Positions 17,216 to 25,774 of a stretch of 64,000 bases of DNA are shown in pieces. The stretch comes from Bacteroidia bacterium. GTDB lineage: Bacteria > Bacteroidota > Bacteroidia > J057 > JADKCL01. The notes under the pieces were generated by a model. The model worked only from the letters and a program-made list of their open reading frames with translations, did no database searches and had not been told where the DNA came from. The stretch's first letter is position 1. Each line of letters starts with the position of its first letter. The stretch is taken from assembly GCA_020635905.1 (NCBI GenBank), contig JACJYV010000002.1:1240001-1304000 (forward strand), read 5' to 3'. The translations under genes and the position numbers were made by a program.

Positions 17216-18577
17216 GTAATACTTCCAAAATAACTTCTACAAATCAATTCTCTTTTCTGGTGTTCATTTGATTATGCACTTTATTTTTACCCGGTTCATA
17301 ACTGAAGGTCAAAAATCTTCAGATTTTGAGTTTCTTTCATGCTGTGAAAGAAGATTATTCACATGAGATAAAGATGCTGATGCAATTGCATTACAGCCGT
17401 TTAGGGGAAAGAGATCGCAGACATTACGCTGCATTGGAATCATTAAAGCTCGGCAGGGGCGGGATCACCTACATTTGCAAGGTGTTGGGAGTTGACCGTG
17501 GAACGGTTATCCGCGGCCGCAAGGAACTCATGGAGGACGCTGATTCCTCGCAGGTTGCCCCCGGCCGACAGCGTAAAGGCGGAGGTGGCAGAAAAAAAAA
17601 CGATTCGCGATCCAGAAATTAAGCGATTACTGATCGCTCTCATAGAAGAGCATAAGGCGGGCAGCCCCACCGATAGCAATGTCTATTGGATAAGTCTCAA
17701 ACCTTGGTCCATTGCCCGGATGTTGTGGGAAAGGCATCAGATTAAGCTCAGCAATGGCATTGTCAAACGGCAGCTAAAGGAATTGGGTTATGGCTATCGC
17801 AAACAATCCAAACAGTTGCCCACCGGCCATTATGCAAGGCGCGATGAACAGTTCAAAATTATATGCTTGCTGGTATCGATCATGGGTTCGCAGAGCCCGG
17901 TTTTGAGCATCGATTGCAAGAAAAAGGAGCAACTGGGAAATCTTTATCGTGCGGGAAAATGCTATTGTACCCAGGCTGTCAATGTTTACGACCATGATTA
18001 CCAGCATCTTTCTGAAGGGAAAGTAATCCCGCATGGAATCTATGACCTGAAGGCCAACCAAGGCTACATATCCATTGGCTCAAGTGGTGAAACGGCCGAC
18101 TTTATCATAGACAACCTGCTTTGGTGGTGGTGGAATTATGGCATTCATCAATACCCTGATGCCCGCAACATTGTGCTATTGTGCGATGCCGGCGGGGCCA
18201 ATTCCTACCGCCATCATATTTTCAAGCACAGGCTCATGGAGTTTGCCAGGGAAACAGGACTCTCGGTGATCGTATGCCATTACCCCCCTTATTGCTCCAA
18301 ATGGAACCCGATCGAGCATCGTTTGTTCAGCCAGGTCCATAAAGCAATCGAGGGAGTGGTGTTTACAGACTACCCAACCGTGAAAAAACTCATCGAAAAA
18401 ACCTCCACCCAAACCGGGCTAACGGTCGTGGTCAGGTTGAACCTGAAAGAATATGAAAAGGGGATCAAAGTTGATAAAAGCCAGATCGATCCCAACCGCA
18501 TCTCATTCCACCCCCAAATACCCGAACTCAACTACAGAATTTATCCGTAATTGGGGATATTATTTTGGAAGTGTTAC
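17216..18577 (+). mobile_element. ISAzo13-family insertion sequence, copy 1 (1362 bp)
   Basis: Ends are GTAATACTTCCAAAATAA (left) and the inverse of GTAACACTTCCAAAATAA (right), imperfect terminal inverted repeats. The element is flanked by a 3-bp direct repeat TAA (17213-17215, 18578-18580). An equally long element with the same encoded proteins lies inverted at 23176-24537, indicating recent transposition. Confidence 0.9.
17374..18550 (+). CDS. ISAzo13-family transposase, two frames joined at an A9 run
   Basis: The N-terminal frame (ATG at 17374; a TTG at 17326 is possible) encodes the helix-turn-helix part (RHYAALESLKLGRGG, YICKVLGVDRGTVIRG) and runs to GGGGRKK. The catalytic part is in the next frame, beginning TIRDPEIKRLLIAL after the homopolymer A9 at 17592-17600. 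It contains the DDE-type domain of the ISAzo13 (Rhodopirellula-type) transposases: LSIDCKKKEQLGN, VLLCDAGGANSYR and CHYPPYCSKWNPIEHRLF with the catalytic Asp/Asp/Glu. Joining needs a +1 shift or transcript slippage; the same A9 is present in copy 2, so this looks like a programmed site and not a random mutation. Full product about 390 residues. Confidence 0.85.
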
Positions 18578-18580
18578 TAA

Positions 18581-18649
18581 GAGGGCCAGGATATTTATTT
18601 ACTTTCAGTTTTTAATAATTGGCAAAGCACTATGAGATTGGATTTTTAG
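18581..18649 (+). pseudogene. RelE/ParE-type toxin, C-terminal remnant
   Basis: Continues the frame of the fragment ending at 17215: EGQDIYLLSVFNNWQ followed by eight more residues and TAG. The I-x-L-L-x-V-F pattern is the last beta strand of RelE/ParE folds. The following 18650-18808 has a short open frame (GWYAHLQLVSKAIDI...) that could be another gene tail but is unidentifiable. Confidence 0.6.
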
Positions 18650-18808
18650 TGGATGGTATGCCCATCTGCAATTAGTTTCAAAGGCGATTGATATTCCCCC
18701 AAAAGATAAAAATATAATGATGAATTTCGAGGACCTGAAGCAGTAGACGGGCTTCAGGTTGATTGGTTGGGGAAATGAGTTGACTTGTTACTTTTTGCTA
18801 TCCGGGTA

Positions 18809-20093
18809 CAATACTCTGGACAGTTTTTCAGACAGTCGTGATTTAAACTGTAAAAAAGTAGGTGCCACGCTCAAGCCAAAAAAGACGAGCATGGCACCAT
18901 GCATATTATCACTTCAATAGTAGTGAGTGGGCTCCAGTTGAGCAAACCTCAAAGAGATTTTCTTCTGACATTTTTTTCCACGCTTTTCATTATTCGTGGA
19001 AAAGCTACCATCGCCAACCTTGCCCGGCACAGCGGCCTTTCGGAACGGACTTTCCGGCGCAACTACCGTAAGGTATGGGGTTTCAACCGCCTCAACGCCT
19101 TGTTGCTCGACCTTCTGTCCCCTGGAGAATGTATCGCGGCCATAGATGCCACCACTATCCCGAAAGCCGGGCGCAAGACCTTTGGGGTGGGCTGGTTTTG
19201 GAGTGGATCCCGCAACAGCATGATCAAAGGGCTGGAGGTATCCTGCATTGCAATCGTTTCGATGCACTTGCGGACGGCTTTCGCCTTGTCGGCCCGACAA
19301 ACGCCCGCCGCCACCCGCAAACTTTCGAGGATAGACCATTACCTCAAGCAGGTTCAGGCATGCAAAAGACAGTTGCGCAAACGGGTGAAATACCTTGTTG
19401 GTGACGGGTTTTACAGCAAGAAGGAGTTCATAGACGGCGTGATCGGGATCGGGATCGACTTCATCGGCAGGCTCAGGCAGGATTCCAATATGCGCTACAT
19501 CTACAAGGGCCCACATGAGAAGCGGCCAGGCGCAAGGAGGAAGTACAGCGGGAAATTCATGGGAATACACAAGCGTAGGTTCAGAAAGGTCGGCGAGATT
19601 GACGAACAAACCCACCTGTACAGTTGCCTCATGTACCACGTAGGCTTCAAGCGCAGTTTGCTGGTCGTGGCATTGCTCAATACCCGGACACAGAAGTACC
19701 TCCTGCTTTTCAGCACAGACACCCAGGCATGTCCCGAAAAAGTTCTGGAGTATTATTCGACCAGGTTTCAGATCGAATTCCTTTTCCGCGACGCCAAGCA
19801 GCACACAGGCTTGGAAGATTGCCAGTCACGCGACAAGCAGGCACTCGATTTCCATTTCAATGCCAGCCTGACCGCAGTCAACATCGCAAAGTTGGAGATC
19901 CTCAGCAAGCACGCCGACCAAAAGCAAGGCCCCATTTCAATATCCGATTTCAAGACTGCCCTGTTCAACCGATTCTGGCTCAACCGAATTATTTCAAAGT
20001 TGGATTTGCAACCAGACATCGTAATAAATCACCCCAACTATCAGAGCTTATTAGAATTCGGGGTCATCGCGTCGTAAATTGTCCGGAGTATTG
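18809..20093 (+). mobile_element. IS4-family insertion sequence (1285 bp)
   Basis: Imperfect terminal inverted repeats: CAATACTCTGGACAGTTT at the left and, inverted at the right, CAATACTCCGGACAATTT. A 6-bp direct repeat CGGGTA flanks the element (18803-18808 and 20094-20099). It contains one transposase gene with the IS4 YREK signature. Confidence 0.85.
18899..20077 (+). CDS. IS4-family transposase
   Basis: 392 residues. DDE residues: Asp in AAIDATTIPKAG (~82), Asp in LVGDGFYSKKEF (~175), and Glu within the IS4 signature Y-(2)-R-(3)-E-(6)-K in YSTRFQIEFLFRDAK (~305). The first ~70 residues are a helix-turn-helix (IANLARHSGLSERTFRRNY). Intact and complete inside its element, so probably active. 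The ATG at 18899 is the first in frame; about 90 bp of left end precede it. Confidence 0.9.
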   Translation: MHIITSIVVSGLQLSKPQRDFLLTFFSTLFIIRGKATIANLARHSGLSERTFRRNYRKVWGFNRLNALLLDLLSPGECIAAIDATTIPKAGRKTFGVGWFWSGSRNSMIKGLEVSCIAIVSMHLRTAFALSARQTPAATRKLSRIDHYLKQVQACKRQLRKRVKYLVGDGFYSKKEFIDGVIGIGIDFIGRLRQDSNMRYIYKGPHEKRPGARRKYSGKFMGIHKRRFRKVGEIDEQTHLYSCLMYHVGFKRSLLVVALLNTRTQKYLLLFSTDTQACPEKVLEYYSTRFQIEFLFRDAKQHTGLEDCQSRDKQALDFHFNASLTAVNIAKLEILSKHADQKQGPISISDFKTALFNRFWLNRIISKLDLQPDIVINHPNYQSLLEFGVIAS

Positions 20094-20184
20094 CGGGTAA
20101 CGAAATGGTAGCAAAAAACTTCAACTTTTGATCAATTTTCCGACCAAAATCGTCCTGTTTTCCTTCTTTTAGCTGCTTTTGCAT

Positions 20185-20739
20185 CCCTTACTTCCCAATA
20201 CAAAACTTCGAAAAAATATTCCCCAGCACCTCATCCGTAGTAATCTCCCCCGTGATGCTCCCCAAATGGTGGATCGCATGCCGGATGTCAATCGCCACCA
20301 ACTCCTGACTTAAGCCGGCCAGGATGGCGTTTTCGGCCTCAGAAAGGGATGCGGTCGCCGCACGCAGCGCCTGGTAATGCCGCAGGTTGGAAATGATCAC
20401 GTTTTCTTCGGCGTTCGAACTGCCGACCCCGGCTTGCAGCAGGGCCGCTTTCAGTTGGTCGATGCCGTTATTTTCTTTGGCGGATATGGCCAATTCGTGG
20501 CCGGGGATGGTTTTTTGGAAACGCTCAAACAGGTTGTCGTGGAGTTGCCAGGCCTGGTCCCATTTGTTGCCGACCACCAGGATTTCCAGGCCTTCTTTGC
20601 GGAGTTTTTCCAGATCGGCTTCCTTTTCGGCCTGGGGCGTTCCCAGCACGTCATAGACATAAAGCAGGATGCGGGCTTTGCCGATCGACTCCATGGTGCG
20701 CTGCACCCCGATCGCTTCGATCTGGTCCTGGGCCTCGCG
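20185..20739 (-). pseudogene. Detached 3' fragment of mnmE (555 bp)
   Basis: Corresponds to codons 281-462 and the stop of the full-length mnmE at 40560-41948 (region 40557-41111), in the same orientation and without gaps, with only a handful of substitutions. Most are silent (for example around 20342-20352 and 20396-20420), and the one clear amino-acid change is Asp for Glu in GIDQLKAAL. The C-terminal CIGK motif is intact but the P-loop and the N-terminal tetrahydrofolate-binding part are missing, so it cannot be functional. It abuts an unrelated gene fragment at 20740. Confidence 0.9.
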
Positions 20740-21134
20740 CCAAAAAGGAAATTCACGTAGTTTTCATGTGCCAGATAATTGAAGGAAATGCTTGAATGCG
20801 GACCGTTTACCCGCACAATAGCATATCCTTCCGTCCCGGTAATTTTGGTTGAAGAATTGATGGCCACATTCTGGGACCACAAAACCTGAATGGGTTTGTT
20901 GAATTCAATGGGTACGGAGATGGCGGCTTGTCCGATGGAAGCAAACACCAAAACAGGATTCAAAAGGGGCTGACCAAATGACAAAGTGTTTTGGGAAATG
21001 TTCACATTGCGGATCACGGGGTTGGGGTTAGGCACTCCAAATGTGGACGGAAAAATAGAATGCCCGAAAACGGAACTGGTCGGGCTGGACCCGGAGGAGG
21101 TATTATAGGTGTAGGGAACTCCGTTGATGGTGCC
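20740..21134 (-). pseudogene. Secreted protein, C-terminal part (broken by IS21-family element)
   Basis: Reads (complement) from GTINGVPYTYNTSSG through FGVPNPNPVIRNVNIS and ITGTEGYAIVRVNG to ENYVNFLFG, where it meets the mnmE fragment. The N-terminal piece is at 25150-25271: removing the IS21-family element and one copy of the 5-bp duplication restores a continuous frame (...FSVATG-TINGVPY...). The sequence is a beta-rich secreted domain without a recognised activity. The 3' end may be missing a few codons. Confidence 0.7.
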
Positions 21135-21278
21135 TGCTAAATCCCGCTAAACTGACCCACCTAATCCTACCAAACTGACCCACCTGTTCCTGTGAAAGTG
21201 ATCCACCCCTTGGGCCTTTTCTATCGGATTAAAATTAGGTAAAAATATCTTGATTCAAAGAACGATTCTTCTGGTGTT

Positions 21279-22010
21279 TCAGGTGCTTCTGATTTTGCGC
21301 AAAGATTCTCCTTTGAGTTCGATTCTGTGAGCTTGGTGAACGAGCCGGTCGAGAACGGCATCTGCGATGGTTTTTTCTTCGATGACTTCGTGCCATTTGG
21401 GCACAGGTAGTTGTGAGGCAATGAGGGTGGACCTTCTTCCGTGACGGTCTTCGATGATTTCCAGCAGACCGAGTCGTGCTTTTCCGTCGATTGGTTCCAG
21501 ACCAAAGTCGTCAAGGATGAGCAGATCCATGCGTTCGAGCTTGCGCACGAAGGTTGGATAGGAGCCGTCTGCCTTGGCCATTTTGAGTATTTCAAAGAGT
21601 TTTCGGCAGTTGAAGTACTTGACGCGCTTTCCTTTCAGACATGCCTGGTGGCCGAGCGCGGAGGCCAGGAAGCTTTTACCTGTTCCGGTGGGGCCCGTGA
21701 TCAGGATGTTCTCTCCCCGGTCCAGGTAGGAGCAATCGGCCAGTCGCAGGGCCTGATTTTTGTCCAGGTTTCGCGGGGTGTGGAAGTCGGTTTCCTCGAT
21801 GGAAGCTGGGTAACGAAAGCGGGCCGAGCGTAGACAGCGTAGGGTTTTGCGTTGTTGTCGATCATTGAACTCAGCCTCGACGAGTTGGGCGATGAGTTCA
21901 TCGGGGGTGAGGGCAGTGTTCTGAGCGGAGCGAAGCAGGGCTTCAAAGGCGTTGAACATGCCCAGAAGGCGCATTTCCTTCATTTGACTGAGTGTCGCAT
22001 TGTTGTTCAT
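21279..22010 (-). CDS. istB: IstB-like AAA+ ATPase of the IS21-family element
   Basis: 243 residues. The Walker A motif GPTGTGKS follows NILIT (~107-114), Walker B is LLILDDFG (~165-172), and IASQLPVPKW plus AVLDRLVHQAHRIEL are the usual IstB/DnaC-like sensor segments. IstB is the helper ATPase that selects target DNA and activates the IstA transposase. The coding frame is complete. It starts 15 bp downstream of the istA stop. Confidence 0.9.
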   Translation of the reverse strand: MNNNATLSQMKEMRLLGMFNAFEALLRSAQNTALTPDELIAQLVEAEFNDRQQRKTLRCLRSARFRYPASIEETDFHTPRNLDKNQALRLADCSYLDRGENILITGPTGTGKSFLASALGHQACLKGKRVKYFNCRKLFEILKMAKADGSYPTFVRKLERMDLLILDDFGLEPIDGKARLGLLEIIEDRHGRRSTLIASQLPVPKWHEVIEEKTIADAVLDRLVHQAHRIELKGESLRKIRST

Positions 22011-22024
22011 AGTGATATTGAATT

Positions 22025-23175
22025 TTAGTTGTAATAGTCTTTTCCGCGGATGTTGTCATGGAAAGGGAGTCGGTATTGGGATTCGTTTGGGGCCTCGGGT
22101 TGGGTATCTTCCATGTGGTGATGAAGGGTGTTTTTGACGAAGCGATAACTGTACTGGTTGAAGTCAATGGCACGCTGGGCAGCCTTTTCGAGTCGTTTTT
22201 GGCCAATTTTTTTGTCCTTGGACATATTCAGTAGCCCGAGGCATGATTTAAAGGCTTGCTCGGGATGTGCCTTCCCGTTGAGAATGCGGGTGATCAGTTC
22301 GCGGGTATGGGGACCGATGGTGGCTGCCCAACGGATGAAGCGCTCAGGGTGCCATTCTGCGCGAAAATTATGGGAGGAGGGCATGTGATGGGCTTGGGTA
22401 GAGTAGCCGTAGGCTTTGCGCTCTCGCAAATGAAAAGCGATCCGACTGTGATTGAGGTGGATTTCGACGTGTTTGGCCGAGAAAAAGACATCTACCTTCT
22501 TGCCGATATGGGCAAATGGAACGCTGTAATAGTGTTTATCGGCTCCCAACCAGACGTGGCTGTTCTGGTAGACCGTTGCTTTGGTGTGGGTCTTTGGTTC
22601 CCAGCGATGGGCCGGCAAAGGGCTCAATTGGTCTTTTTCGATTTGCAAAAACAGGTCCCGGCGGCTGTAATCGCGGTGCTGGAAGGGCTTTTGGTTGTGT
22701 CCTTCCAGGTGGGAGCGAATGGCTTGGTTGAGTTCGCGCAACGAGGTAAAGCTTTGGTTGCGAAGCGGCGCATAAATGCGGCGATAGGCCAGTTTCACCC
22801 CACCTTCAGCCAATGACTTGTCTTTGGGTTTGTAGGGCCTTGCAGGCAGGATTGAGGTGCCGTAATGTCGGCCAAAGGCTGCCAGATCAGGGTTGAGTTC
22901 AGGCTCATATTTGTCGGTTTTGGTGACCGCCGACTTGAGGTTGTCTGGGACAATGGCCGCAGGTACCCCACCAAAATAATCCAATGCATTGGCCAGGGCC
23001 AGCAAAAAGTCACCTTTTTGCTGACTCTCAACCGCTTCAACATACATCAGCTGGCTCGCACCTAATACGGCCACAAACACCTCCATATCCCGCATTTCAC
23101 CCGTTTGGGGATCCACCACAGAGAGTTTCTTCCCCGCAAAATCAACGAAGAGTTTGTCGCCTGCTTTGTGTTCCT
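22025..23175 (-). pseudogene. istA: IstA transposase, catalytic C-terminal part
   Basis: Continues from the insertion point with QEHKAGDKLFVDFAGKK and carries the rve-type integrase core (Asp in FVDFAG; Asp in IVPDNLKSAV; Glu in AEGGVKLAYRRIY) plus the C-terminal Mu-like beta domain. The N-terminal helix-turn-helix half is at 24538-24946. Interrupted by ISAzo13-family copy 2 with AGG duplicated, so the IS21-family element has lost its transposase. Confidence 0.85.
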
Positions 23176-24537
23176 GTAACACTTCCAAAATAATATCCCC
23201 AATTACGGATAAATTCTGTAGTTGAGTTCGGGTATTTGGGGGTGGAATGAGATGCGGTTGGGATCGATCTGGCTTTTATCAACTTTGATCCCCTTTTCAT
23301 ATTCTTTCAGGTTCAACCTGACCACGACCGTTAGCCCGGTTTGGGTGGAGGTTTTTTCGATGAGTTTTTTCACGGTTGGGTAGTCTGTAAACACCACTCC
23401 CTCGATTGCTTTATGGACCTGGCTGAACAAACGATGCTCGATCGGGTTCCATTTGGAGCAATAAGGGGGGTAATGGCATACGATCACCGAGAGTCCTGTT
23501 TCCCTGGCAAACTCCATGAGCCTGTGCTTGAAAATATGATGGCGGTAGGAATTGGCCCCGCCGGCATCGCACAATAGCACAATGTTGCGGGCATCAGGGT
23601 ATTGATGAATGCCATAATTCCACCACCACCAAAGCAGGTTGTCTATGATAAAGTCGGCCGTTTCACCACTTGAGCCAATGGATATGTAGCCTTGGTTGGC
23701 CTTCAGGTCATAGATTCCATGCGGGATTACTTTCCCTTCAGAAAGATGCTGGTAATCATGGTCGTAAACATTGACAGCCTGGGTACAATAGCATTTTCCC
23801 GCACGATAAAGATTTCCCAGTTGCTCCTTTTTCTTGCAATCGATGCTCAAAACCGGGCTCTGCGAACCCATGATCGATACCAGCAAGCATATAATTTTGA
23901 ACTGTTCATCGCGCCTTGCATAATGGCCGGTGGGCAACTGTTTGGATTGTTTGCGATAGCCATAACCCAATTCCTTTAGCTGCCGTTTGACAATGCCATT
24001 GCTGAGCTTAATCTGATGCCTTTCCCACAACATCCGGGCAATGGACCAAGGTTTGAGACTTATCCAATAGACATTGCTATCGGTGGGGCTGCCCGCCTTA
24101 TGCTCTTCTATGAGAGCGATCAGTAATCGCTTAATTTCTGGATCGCGAATCGTTTTTTTTTCTGCCACCTCCGCCTTTACGCTGTCGGCCGGGGGCAACC
24201 TGCGAGGAATCAGCGTCCTCCATGAGTTCCTTGCGGCCGCGGATAACCGTTCCACGGTCAACTCCCAACACCTTGCAAATGTAGGTGATCCCGCCCCTGC
24301 CGAGCTTTAATGATTCCAATGCAGCGTAATGTCTGCGATCTCTTTCCCCTAAACGGCTGTAATGCAATTGCATCAGCATCTTTATCTCATGTGAATAATC
24401 TTCTTTCACAGCATGAAAGAAACTCAAAATCTGAAGATTTTTGACCTTCAGTTATGAACCGGGTAAAAATAAAGTGCATAATCAAATGAACACCAGAAAA
24501 GAGAATTGATTTGTAGAAGTTATTTTGGAAGTATTAC
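23176..24537 (-). mobile_element. ISAzo13-family insertion sequence, copy 2 (1362 bp)
   Basis: Same length, ends and encoded proteins as the copy at 17216-18577, in inverted orientation, inserted in istA. Flanked by the 3-bp direct repeat CCT (23173-23175, 24538-24540; AGG on the coding strand). Different target duplications at the two copies show independent insertions. Confidence 0.9.
23203..24379 (-). CDS. ISAzo13-family transposase (copy 2), two frames joined at an A9 run
   Basis: Protein sequence indistinguishable from copy 1, including the homopolymer (T9 on the forward strand at 24153-24161) at which the helix-turn-helix frame and the DDE frame meet. The preserved frame break in two copies supports slippage-dependent expression of the full transposase. 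Confidence 0.85.
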
Positions 24538-24946
24538 CCTGCGGCATAGATACCGCTGATTTCTTCATCCAGAGCTGAAAATGGTGGCAAAAACGCCCAT
24601 AACTGTAGCCATTTCGCTCTTCCTGCCGATATTCCTCCCACAAAGTCCAGCGCGTAACCCCGACCCGTTTGAGCTCCTTCTCCATTTCAGGAAAGCACTG
24701 TTTCAGCCGAATCAGCCGCTCATCGGCCGGATCTCCACTCCGCTCTACCAACCCCTGCAAACGTGCCTCATCAAGTTCAGAGAGCTCTTCAAACTTCATC
24801 CCACTCTGTTCAAGCAGAAACAGGTATTTCTTTACTGTGTTACGCGAAATGCCCAGATGAGCAGCCATTTGACGGCGGCTATCGCCCCTGAGATGCATCA
24901 TGATCAATTGCTTAATGGTTTCCATGCCTTTTCTTTTATTGGCCAT
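24538..24946 (-). pseudogene. istA: IstA transposase, N-terminal HTH part
   Basis: Starts ATG at 24946. It contains the IS21-type helix-turn-helix (DSRRQMAAHLGISRNTVKKYL, ~20-40) and the segment NGYSYGRFCHHFQLWMKK that precedes the catalytic domain in IstA. The frame is cut at ...SAVSMPQ by the ISAzo13-family element; the remainder is at 22025-23175. Confidence 0.85.
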
Positions 24947-25149
24947 AAATCGAACTTCTTTGAGTTAATAGAAGCCCGAAATTATGGGATAGAAAAGACC
25001 GGTCAGGGTGGATCACTTTGCCAGGAATGGGTGGCTCACTTTGGCAGGAATGGGTGGGTCACTTTGCCGGGAATCCCTGGATCACTTTGCCGGGAATGGG
25101 TGGGTCAGTTTCCGCAGGAATGGGTGGGTCACATTGCCAGGATTTTCCA

Positions 25150-25271
25150 GTGCCGGTCGCAACCGAGAAATTGGAGTTGAAGGTGGGGGCATTTGACCAA
25201 AAAAACTGCGAACATTGGCCAGATACCATCGAATTCATTCCCAGCAAAATCAAAACGAGGAATAAACTCAA
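25150..25271 (-). pseudogene. Secreted protein, N-terminal signal-peptide part
   Basis: Complement reads a signal peptide SLFLVLILLGMNSMVSG followed by QCSQFFWSNAPTFNSNFS and then the IS21-family insertion point. The only start codon in frame is TTG at 25271, with ATGs further in (in GMNSMV), so the true start is uncertain. Rejoins the piece at 20740-21134. Confidence 0.65.
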
Positions 25272-25774
25272 CCTTGGTGTTGAAGTAATAGCTCTTATAG
25301 TTGTTAATATTAGGTGATAAATAGCTTTCTAAATTCAATAAAAGCCTAAAATAGCGAAAATTTCGAAGTGGAGAAATGATCTTATAAACCTTTTTTTTAA
25401 TTTGTGTAGAATAGTTGCTCCAGGGTTGCTGATTTTCACCATTTCGCGCTATAGGTGCGGTTTTGGAATGTTAAGGCCACCCATTAATTTTTTCACTTTT
25501 CCGGAAATTTGTAGATTATAAAGAGGGATAAAATGTGGGTTTGGGATTGTTTGGGTGTTTGGTGTTTTTTTGGGAAAAGTATTGGGAAACTATTATGCGG
25601 TTGGAGAAAGCAATTGTCCTTAACCCTGAAGTTCCCCAAACACTTCTATTTCTTGGTTGGACCTGCCACCATTAAGGAGACCCTTAAAATGCCTCCAAAG
25701 TACGGGAAAATGAAAATCAATGGGATGTTAGCGCCATCTATACCTTGTTGGAAACGTTGAGAAACGGGTGCTAT
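25272..25774. other. AT-rich intergenic, no gene seen
   Basis: Contains only short frames without coding character. It lies between the start of the broken secreted-protein gene and the stop of the next T9SS-type gene. Confidence 0.4.

Larger units (their letters stand above)
21135..25149 (-). mobile_element. IS21-family element, interrupted by ISAzo13 copy 2
   Basis: Ends begin with TG: TGCTAAATCCCGCTAAACTG at 21135 and, on the other strand from 25149, TGGAAAATCCTGGCAATGTG. A 5-bp direct repeat GTGCC flanks it (21130-21134, 25150-25154). Both ends carry multiple subterminal repeats (three at 21140-21215, about six at 25005-25145, core GTGGGTCACTTTGCCGGGAAT and variants), as usual for IS21 transposase binding. 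Without the nested element the length is about 2.65 kb. Encodes istB (intact) and istA (split). Confidence 0.9.

Noticed and set aside
20188..20706. A functional second MnmE-like short protein
   Set aside because: It lacks the P-loop and the N-terminal folate domain, begins inside the G domain, and joins an unrelated gene fragment; best seen as the detached 3' end.
17216..24537. A composite transposon made of the two ISAzo13-family copies in inverted orientation
   Set aside because: Each copy has its own, different 3-bp target duplication (TAA versus AGG/CCT), so they inserted independently; the segment between them holds unrelated breakpoints.
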